Part shown: positions 55,891 to 64,000 of the stretch, in pieces
Layout of the letters: the number at the start of each line of letters is the position of its first letter
Position numbering within the stretch: position 1 is the first letter of the stretch
DNA from: Carettochelys insculpta
Lineage: Eukaryota > Chordata > Testudines > Carettochelyidae
Reading direction: 5' to 3'
NCBI RefSeq assembly: GCF_033958435.1
Contig: NC_134160.1
Span: 17,781,001 to 17,845,000 of the forward strand
Length of the DNA: 64,000 nucleotides
Program-made: the position numbers and the translations under genes
Notes under the pieces: generated by a model
Database searches by the model: none
The model's input: only the letters and a program-made list of their open reading frames with translations
What the model was told of the DNA's origin: nothing

Positions 55891-57303
55891 GGAGCCTGAT
55901 ACCGCCCTCCCTGTGTCTGCCACAGGGCACAGCTGGGTGGAGGGGCCCCCAGCGCCCCTCGCTCCCAGTTCCCAAGTACCACCATGCACCTGCCAGCAAG
56001 CGGCTCTGGAGCCAGGGCTGCCCCTGGGAATAGGTGGCAAGTCCGGGCCCAGCAGCGGGAGGCACGCAGGACAGAGCGATGGCGCGAGGTGGGTGGCGAG
56101 GGCTTAACCGTTAGGGGTCAGATGTAAAACGGAGGGGGTTTGTCATGCTGATGAGCCTGGGGGCCAGCCGGTGACTCCCGGTCACCCCATCGCTGCCTCA
56201 GGTTATTAACTGGCGCCGTGGCGAGGAGGGGCAGGGACCGTTACTGCCAAAGGGGCTGTAGTCCCATTGCACAGCAGAGAGACATGCAGGAGGGGCGGGC
56301 TCCGGGGCAGCAGCCCTCACTCCTGCCCCACGCCCCCATGCTACACACAGACAGCATCTGTAACCGCCAGAATTGGCAGCTGGTGGCTCTTCTCGGGCCA
56401 GCCACTCAGCACTGCCCTGCGCCCTGCAGCACAGGCTGGTGATGCTCCAGTTGAGCATCGTATAGGGAGTGCGGTTCAGCCCCTGCCAGCCAGACGCTCT
56501 CCCACGATCCCTCCCTTCCGCCGAGGCTGCTCCCAACGTGCGGTGCCCAGGCCGATGCTGCACCTCTAGCCCCAGGCTGTTGAGTCTGCTGGCCTTGCTG
56601 CTGTCAGCATGGGGCCTTCTCATCCCCAGTTATAAGGCTGTGACGCCGCTCTGCACCTGCTGGCCTGCAGTGACCCGAGGGGCTGGAGGCACGTGGAATC
56701 CATGGGGCACTGGCAGGGGAAAACCTCCGGCAGAGTTCAGCACAGGGCACCTGGGAGCAATTTCTGCTCTGTTTTATATTCCTTCCTTCGCCCTGTGAGG
56801 CTACGCTCCATTCGTGCCTCTGGCGTAGGGTCGAGGGACGGCACGAGCCTGGGCCAGCCACCGCCTCCGAATAGCGCAGCCGCCCCCCACACGCCATGCC
56901 AATGGTGGGGCGGGGGAGCCCAGGCCTCATACCAGCGTGTGCCCTTTGCACTGTACAGCCAAGGGCAGCGGAGACAGGCCAGGCCAGAGCCCAGCTCACC
57001 TCTCCACTCTGAGGGGTCTGCGAGGCGAGGCTCTGGGCCCCAGTGCCCCAGCTCTCTGGGGAGGTTGGCTGTGGGCCTTCCATGCTGATCCGCCGTGGCT
57101 CGCAGAATGCTCACTCGTGGCTAGTGGCCATGGCCTGCAGGGAAGGGTGGGGCAGAGCTGCCCCAGGGGGGCTGTGGCCAAGCACAGTGCCCCTGCCACC
57201 AGCATCGTGCGGGGGGCCCTGACTCCGCTGCCTGCCCGGGGGCACTGGCAGGGAGCAGTCCCTGGAGGGGCACAAGGAGAGCAGAGGCTGGTTCCCTCCC
57301 ACT
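55891..57303. other. No gene recognised
   Basis: GC-rich unique sequence between the two 54-bp copies. No domain is found in any frame. Confidence 0.45.
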
Positions 57304-57357
57304 GGCGTGCTTTGACAGGCATTTACAATGCCTTCCCCACCCATCAGCCCTGGCCTG
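57304..57357. repeat. 54-bp dispersed duplicate, copy 2
   Basis: GGCGTGCTTTGACAGGCATT through CCATCAGCCCTGGCCTG. See the partner at 55837-55890. Confidence 0.75.
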
Positions 57358-57741
57358 AGCGCTGCAGTGAGGCCCGAGCAGAGCAAGAGAGGGCGGCAGG
57401 CCAAGAGCTGCTGGAGCAGCTCCACATGCTTCTCTGACCCAAGTGATGCCACACTGGGGTAGGCTCCCACTGGGCACCCAGCCTGGCAGCCAGACTCCGC
57501 TCTGCCAGCCCATAGCCAGGTCTCCCCCCACGCAGCTGCTCCTGCCTCCTCTGTGCCCAGGCAGGTGCCAGGCAGCTGCTGGGGGGCGTCTCCAAGTTCC
57601 AAGGGGGCTATTGAAGGGCACAAGCAGCAGTTAGGTGCCTAACTCCCGTTGACACAGCTGCCAGTGGTGATCATCCCCAAATCGGCCAGAGACCTCCCGG
57701 GCTCTCTCTGCCTCACTTGCGCTGGCTCCGGAGTGGGTCTC
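57358..57741. other. No gene recognised
   Basis: GC-rich unique sequence with no exon, RNA gene or repeat that I can identify. Confidence 0.45.
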
Positions 57742-57744
57742 TCG

Positions 57745-58436
57745 AGCTGTGTCTACACATGCATGCTACTTCGAAGTAGCGGCACTAACATCGAAATAGC
57801 GCCCGTCGCGGCTACACGCGTCGGGCGCTATTTCGAAGTTAACTTCGACGTTAGGCGGCGAGACGTCGAAGTCACTAACCCCATGAGGGGATAGGAATAG
57901 CGCCCTACTTAGGGACCGTGTAGACGATCCGAGTCCCGCAACGTCGAAATTGTGGGGTCCTCCATGGCAGCCATCAGCTGGGGGGTTGAGAGACGCTGTC
58001 TCTCCAGCCCGTGCGGGGCTCTATGGTCACCGTGTGCAGCAGCCCTTAGCCCAGGGCTTCTGGCTCCTGCTGCTGCAGCGGGAGATCCATGCTGCAGGCA
58101 CAGGGTCTGCAACTCGTTGTCAGCTCTGTGTATCTTGTGCTGTTTAGTGCAAGTGTGTCTGGGAGGGGCCCTTTAAGGGAGCGGCTTGCTGTTGAGTCCG
58201 CCCTGTGACCCTGTCTGCAGCTGTGCCTGGCACCCTTATTTCGATGTGTGCTACTGTGGCGTGTAGACGTTCCCTCGCTGCGCCTATTTCGATGTGGTGC
58301 TGCGCAACGTCGAAGTTGAACATCGACGTTGCCAGCCCTGGAGGACGTGTAGACGTTATTCATCGAAATAGCCTATTTCGATGTCGCCACATCGAAATAG
58401 GCTACTTCAATGTAGGCTTCACGTGTAGACGTAGCC
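57745..58436. mobile_element. MITE with GGCTACGTCTACAC-type TIRs and TCG target duplication
   Basis: The left end AGCTGTGTCTACACATG and the inverted right end GGCTACGTCTACACGTG pair with each other, followed in both by GCNTAC(A)TT-type sequence. TCG flanks both sides (57742-57744 and 58437-58439), a 3-bp duplication as in PIF/Harbinger elements. ATCGAAATAG and AACTTCGACG are repeated in both arms. No transposase is present. The superfamily call is tentative. Confidence 0.7.
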
Positions 58437-58812
58437 TCGGAGGGCTGGGTGCCAACGTGAGGGAGCACAGTGTGGGGGCCAGGCTGGGGCTGGAGGAGGA
58501 CAGGGACCAGCCAGAGAAGGGAGCCTGGGGAGCAGGGCGGGATCTCGGGGAAGCCAGGGAGTGATGCCCTAATGAGGGGCATAGACTCTAAAACAAGTAA
58601 AATGCAAGTTCGTAAAATATGCAAATGATGCACTATGTCATTTGCATAAACTCAGATTTCTGAACCAGTGGCCTTAATAGACATAGTGCGGAGCTGGGCA
58701 ACACTGACGACCAAACGAAGGCAGCCGGGGAAAATGGATTTTTTAGCAAAATATGCTTTTCAAATTTTGCTCCAAAGTTTTCGTTTTTCTTTTCAATAAA
58801 ATAAAGGAGGGT

Positions 58813-58940
58813 TGTGTGTGTGTGTGTGTGTGTCCATCTCTGTGCGTGTGTGTGTGTGTGCACACGCATGCACTCGCCTCTGTGTGTGTCCGCCTCTGTG
58901 TGGGTGTGTGTGTACACATGCGTACACGCCTTTGTGTGTA
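58813..58940. repeat. (GT)n-rich microsatellite
   Basis: Long GTGTGT runs interrupted by CCATCTCTGTGC and GCACACGCATGC, ending next to the palindromic MITE, which therefore inserted at the edge of this tract. Confidence 0.93.
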
Positions 58941-58941
58941 T

Positions 58942-59377
58942 GGCTACGTCTACATGTGCCCCAAACTTCGAAATGGCCACACAAATGGCCATTTCGAAGT
59001 TTACTAATGAAGCGCTGAAATGCATATTCAGCGCCTCATTAGCATGCGGGCGGCAGCCGCGCTTCGAAATTGCCGCTCCTTGCCGCCACACGTCTCGTCC
59101 AGACGGGGCTCTTTTTCGGAAGGAACCCGCCTACTTCGAAGTCCCCTTAGTCCTATGAGCTCATGGGAATAAGGGGACTTCGAAGTAGGCGGGGTCCTTT
59201 CGAAAAGGAGCCCTGTCGGGACGAGGCGCGCGGCGGCGAGCCGCGTCAATTTCGAAGCGCTGCTGCCGCCCGCATGCTAATGAAGCGCTGAATATGCATT
59301 TCAGCGCTTCATTAGTAAACTTCGAAATGGCCATTTGCATGGCCATTTTGAAGTTTGGGGCACGTGTAGACACGGCC
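58942..59377. mobile_element. Fully palindromic 436-bp MITE with TAT target duplication
   Basis: The two halves are inverted copies that meet near 59159 at TGAGCTCA. Left GGCTACGTCTACATGTGCCC pairs with the inverse of the right end, and both halves carry TTTACTAATGAAGCGCTGAA and GACTTCGAAGTAGGCGG in inverse orientation. TAT occurs at 58939-58941 and 59378-59380. With arms of about 218 bp it could form one long hairpin. No coding capacity. Confidence 0.9.
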
Positions 59378-59582
59378 TATATGTGTAAAGCCAATTCCTG
59401 TGTAACCAAAACCGTCGGGAAAGCCAGAAGTGTTTTATCTCCAGTTTTCACTCAAAAGAGAAAACTCTTATGGGACAAGTGGTCAAAATGACTGTTCCCT
59501 TTCCAATCGTTGTGTTGTTCTCTGTCAGAGCTAAGGCAGGGACTGCCCTGGGCCGAATGCCAGCGGGCCGGGGAAGGGGACA

Positions 59583-60083
59583 CAGGCCAACTCACAGAAA
59601 TTTCATTTAGGGACAAAAATGGGAAAAATTTACAGATGGACAACATTGTTTATGGACAGAATTTTTCTACTATATTAAGACGACATAAATGGCCCAAAGT
59701 GAAAAGTCACCGTTGCCATCATACACCACAAGCACAATATGCTGTTTAACTCACTTCCTTTCAGTTAGTCATGTTGCCAATGTGCTGATGTTAACTCGGC
59801 AGGGTAATATAGGTGATACTATCACGTGGGTCATGTGATTCACGTAACATCACCTCAGCCATGAGCTAAATAAACAACTAAAATGTCTGATTTCCGCGGC
59901 TCCGCAGTAAAATGGCTGAAGCAGCACAGAAGACATTTAATTGCTATTTTTTTTCCAAATTTTATTGCACTTCTATGAAATTTACAGACGCCTACATTTT
60001 TTTTAACCAACTTTGCGGACATGTCCAATTTCGGCTAATTTTTTACAGACTGTCTGTAAATTTACTGATGGTTGGCAGCCCTG
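59583..60083. mobile_element. hAT-like non-autonomous element
   Basis: The left end CAGGCCAACTCACAG and the inverted right end CAGGGCTGCCAACCATCAG resemble each other and hAT termini. The interior is AT-rich with no transposase. The left boundary and absence of a clear 8-bp duplication make this tentative. Confidence 0.45.
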
Positions 60084-61624
60084 GTGCAAGATGCCAGAAG
60101 AACTCTCTGCTCTTGGGCTGGGACAGGGAGAAAGGGCCTTGGGATGGGTTTGTCCTGCACACCACGCGCACGCACACACACACACACAGACGCTCTCTCT
60201 TTCTTTTGGCCGCACTAGCTCAGCCCACTGGTCTGTCTAGCCACACAACCTGTCTTCCGCCATTGGCCAGGGCCTGGAGCGTTAGCAATGAGCAGAAAAG
60301 GGCAAATACCCATGATCGTCCAGTCCCAGCCCCTATCAGTCAGAGACCTCGAGACCCCAGCGCAGAGGTTATGTCCCTGACCGCCTTGGCTCACAGCCCC
60401 TGAGGTCTCCCCCTCCCGGAACTCCCCCCCACCTCTTTTTTGAAGCCATTATATTTTTGACCTTCACAGCAGCCCTGGCAGCGAGTGCCCCAGGTCGCCT
60501 GTGCTGCAGGAAGTGCTCCCAGGGCTGCCTGTTCCTTCCACCGGGTCAGGCTGTGCAGCAGGAGCTGGGTGGCTGCAGCAGCTGGGTTGGGTCACCCGGC
60601 AGAGGGTGGAGCAGGCCTGAGTCCAGCTGGTGTCAGGACAGCAGCCTCTGGTCCCCGGTGGCCTCCCACTCCCGTCCTGCCCAGATGCTTTTCATCACAC
60701 CTGCCTTACAGCAGCCCCAAGGAAGGAGCCAAAGCCCAGCGGGCTACCTGGTTCCCTCCCTGTCAGCATTGTCCAGAGAACAGCCTGGTTCCTTGGCGTG
60801 GCTCTCATGCATTGAGAGCAACCGGTCTAAGACCCACACACGCACACGCCCGGCTCACAGCCTGCAGCTGCCCCACACAGCTGCCGCCGGGGGGAAGACT
60901 GCTGGGGAGGAGGTTCACTGTGCACATGGCAGTGACCCCATATAATGGCTCAGAGGTGCACCTGCTTGGGCAGGAGCCAGGGAAATGGAGCTAGCTCCTG
61001 GGGCTGTCTGCAGGAGTGAACTGGGAGCTGCTAGCACACATTTGCCACGGTGGCGCACCCCTGCGGGTTCAGGTCTGGCTGCAGCCGTAGCTGGCACTGG
61101 ACTTCGCAGGAGCCTCTCTGCTCTCCCCAGCCAGCGCAGGGCTGGGATTTATGAGAGCCCCACTGGGGACTTGGCTAATGGGAGAGAGATGGAAATGACA
61201 CATTTCTGCCTGTACTAAGCTTTGCCATTAAAACAGATGCCCTACACCCGCCTGTGCAGCACGCCTCTCCCAGGCATCTGCAGCTTGTTCCCTGGCTGTT
61301 AGCACGCTCAGGCACGCTGCCCGTTGGGGAGATGGAGACGCTCATGCCAGGCTGGGCTAAGGTTTCCAGTGAGCAGCAAGCACGCGCCGTCCTCCATGTG
61401 GAAGATTGGCACAGCTCTGCTCAGGGCTTCGCTGTCAGGCTGCTTTGTGCAGCAGAGTTAGAGAGAAATGATCCTGCGCCGCTCAGGGGTTTCCCTGCAG
61501 CGCACACCCGGGGGTATTTTACCCCTGGCCAGAGGAACACTTCAAGGAAGTGCTTGAAAGAGAAGCTAATTGGAGCAGAACCCCTAGGCCAGGAGGTGGA
61601 CTTTTCCTGGGGCGATTGCGGGGC
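60084..61624. other. No gene recognised; short CA repeat at 60166-60190
   Basis: GC-rich unique sequence. Overlapping 160-codon frames near 60457-60994 lack domains. Confidence 0.45.
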
Positions 61625-61755
61625 TGGGGGAACACTTGGTATAGCTGGGGTGCTGAGAGCCAATGAACTGAACTGAAAACCCTCTATCCAAAGGACGCAC
61701 ATCAAGCCTGGGGTGCTAACGTTCCCCTCCGCCTCACCCGCTGCACCTATGACAC
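61625..61755 (+). mobile_element. Interspersed repeat of unnamed family
   Basis: GGGGTGCTGAGAGCCAATGA, AACTGAAAACCCTC and TCAAGCCTGGGGTGC form a phrase I recognise as common in turtle genomes, ending in GCACCTATGA. I cannot assign a class with confidence. Confidence 0.35.
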
Positions 61756-62694
61756 GTCTTCAGCTGCTTTTCATGGTACTATCGCCATAACTAGGCTGGA
61801 GTTCCCCTGCTTCGGCAGCTCATCTGCCGGAGGCGAGCAACGTTGTACTTCTGCCATTTGCATTTGCTGAACGTTCCTTATAGGCCGTTGGGCTTTGGCA
61901 GGTAACCCTCCGGCGCCCGACCCCACAGTCCCAAGATGAACCCACAGAAACGTGTCCCAGGGACTGGTTCAGATTCCCTGGCAGTCAGTGGCGAGGCCCC
62001 CACTGACTCCAGGGCCTGAGCTGAGGGTCTGGCCCCAGAGATCGGCTATTAATGAGGGCACACGTACACTGCGGGAAGGTGAAACGCAGTGTAGCTACAC
62101 AGTAATGGTTCTGAGGTTGCCTTTTGCTGGTGCATCGCCCACCACAATGCACAGCCGAAAGTTTCAGTTCACAACAAACCCCGTGTACATCCCTGGATTC
62201 TAAACACCTGGATCCAACCTGCAGCTACACAGACAAACTGCACGCAATGCGGTCAGGCAGCTAACGTTCTCGCAGGCACAACAGAGAGGCGCTGGGGGCA
62301 GGGGGCAGGGCCTAGTCTAGGCTCTGCTGCTGCGTGACATTAGGTGAGGCACTTCCCTGCTCTGTGAGCGAATGTAACGCACTTGGCATGTCATTGGGGT
62401 GTGGAGTGCAGCTTCTGGGTCACTCAAAGCGCAGGGGTCGGCGCAGGGCACTGGGAGCCAGGACTGTGTCTCTATCGGTACGATTCTGCCTTGTGCAGCC
62501 AGCCAGCCCCAGGCCTATGCAGCACCCAGAAGGGCACGTGTTTTTCCTGCCTGGCTGCCCTGGGCCCTTGGGCAAGTCCCTTCGTCTTTCGGGGGGCGTT
62601 TGTGTTTTCAGGGACTGCGTCTGCTTTGCCAGCTGTCGTGAGCGCGGTGCAGCAAACACCTTCAGAGGGGCAGCCGCGGTCCCAGGAACTCACG
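61756..62694. other. No gene recognised
   Basis: Mixed sequence. 62060-62260 has phrases that look transposon-derived (AACGCAGTGTAGCTACAC) but no definable ends. No exon is recognised. Confidence 0.4.
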
Positions 62695-62800
62695 GGAGAA
62701 GCACACGCAGCCTGGAAGCAGTGGGAGGGAAGTGGCTTGCCCAGGGTCAGGCAGCAGGGCTGGGGCAGAACCAGGGTGCGAGCGCATCTCTCCCAGCTCT
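62695..62800 (-). mobile_element. MIR SINE remnant
   Basis: GTGGCTTGCCCAGGGTCAGG, GCAGGGCTGGGGCAGAACC and CTCCCAGCTCTGC follow the reverse MIR order. Confidence 0.65.
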
Positions 62801-64000
62801 GCTGCCCACGCTCCCCGCTGAGCTTCCTCGACTGTGTTCTCAGAGAGGGCCTGCAGCCCCACTGGGCAGCTGCACTTTGCCACACCTAGCTGGCTTCCCG
62901 CTGGCCATTGCATTCCCCAGCAGACGGGGCTCCTGGGCTGGTCTGCCCAGTGCCTGGCCCTGCGTTTTCTTCTCTCCTCCGAGGGAGCTCGCAAGGGAAC
63001 TATTTCCAGAGCTCGGTGCCGCCACAGCCCTTCCCCACGGTCACACGCAGACACGCCCCCTGTTTCCAGCTTGGCAATCATCCTGTCTGCCTCTCGTTCC
63101 AAAGGGGCCACCTCACCACCCTGCCATGGCTGGTCAGGGGATGTCCGTCAGGGATGAGGCCTCACGCCCCGGGCGTCTCCATCTCCACGTTGCTCTCGGA
63201 GAAGGCGACCTGCAGAGGTAACGCACTCTGCTCGCCGCGTCGGGACTTGGGCCCTAGCCCCGGAGTGCTCACCAAGGGAGGTCTGTGGAGTTCCCTTTCC
63301 TCCTCGCTCCACTTTAGCAGGAAACCCCGGGCTGTTTGGTGACCAGTAACGCGCTGTGTTGAGGGCGGGGCGGGTAGGGGCAGGGGGAAGTGAAAGGAGC
63401 TGGGCCCATAACACTGTTCAAGTTACAGGTAAAGCAGGGCTGGGCCCTGCACACTCTCCAGTCCCTTCTCCTGCCCATACACCCCCAGACGGGAGAGCGC
63501 CGCTCTCGGCAAGAGAGGTCCCAGCGCCTCCAGGCCCTCTCCACCTGGCTGAAATGGCCGCAGAAGTACCCCGCAGCACACACGGTGATAGCGGCTTTGC
63601 TGTGGCCACTCGGCAACTGGACCCGGGGTGAGACGCCACCAACTCATTTGCTTAGCCCAGCAGGAAGGCAAGAGACCTCCTCCATGTCGGTGCCCGCGTC
63701 GGTTAGGTGTCTGTGCAGCCCCAGGGCCTCAGGGTCTGGGTGATGTGCTGTTTGCCTGGAGGCTGCTTGACATCTCTCTACTGCAGCGGCCCACGTCAGC
63801 TGACCTGGGCTCGGGCAGCCGGGCTGCAAATTGTAGCGTAGACCTCCAGGTGTGGCTGGGGCCCGCGCAGCTCCCACAGGGAGAGTCCCACAGCCTGGGC
63901 ACAAGCCCAAGCCCAAAGGTCCACACTGCAGCTTTATGGCCCTGCAGCGCAGACCCCATGAGCTGAGCTGCTGCTTCTGAGGCCAGTTATGGTGCTGCCT
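62801..64000. other. No gene recognised
   Basis: GC-rich unique sequence to the window end. Open frames on both strands overlap and show no domain. Confidence 0.45.

Overview
The window looks like GC-rich nuclear DNA from a sauropsid vertebrate, most likely a turtle. It carries a CR1 LINE ending in the ATAAGAA octamer tail, a tRNA-derived SINE with a CR1-like 3' tail, Penelope-like elements with a GIY-YIG domain, TTCGAA-rich long-TIR MITEs and old MIR remnants. This mix is typical of turtles (crocodilians are the alternative). I found no convincing exon of a cellular protein-coding gene, no tRNA or rRNA gene and no CRISPR array. Almost every long open frame is a by-product of tandem repeats or transposons.

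Layout. 1-5.8 kb: CR1 and SINE fragments, a cluster of four ZNF143-like motifs, and Penelope tails, two of them as an inverted pair. 5.8-9.9 kb: a long-TIR MITE whose centre is a 35-bp minisatellite of about 106 copies with no net length change. 9.9-12.9 kb: a Penelope fragment with an endonuclease domain and a solo LTR. 13-29 kb: mixed unique sequence with two more solo LTRs of the same family, hAT-type elements, a 55-bp-arm hairpin and microsatellites. 29.2-36.7 kb: a degenerate telomere-like block, then a 48-bp array (about 29 copies) and a 93/84-bp G-rich array (about 55 copies). 39.9-41.75 kb: a 5'-truncated CR1 on the minus strand with reverse-transcriptase motifs. 43-45.5 kb: 31-bp and 64-bp tandem repeats. 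49.6-53.6 kb: a young LTR retrotransposon with nearly identical LTRs, a perfect 5-bp target duplication, a tRNA-Leu-type primer-binding site and a largely deleted pol. 57.7-60.1 kb: two long-TIR MITEs with 3-bp target duplications, one a full palindrome, and a hAT-like element.

Between the repeats are several AT-richer stretches with clustered homeodomain-type TAAT motifs (for example 44.65-44.9 and 55.37-55.86 kb). They could be conserved non-coding elements, but this cannot be tested from one sequence. The main story is how mobile elements seed tandem arrays. The 35-bp array sits inside MITE inverted repeats. The G-rich array resembles the interior of a hAT-type element seen as a single copy at 20.8-21.2 kb. 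One LTR family inserted at four places within 41 kb.
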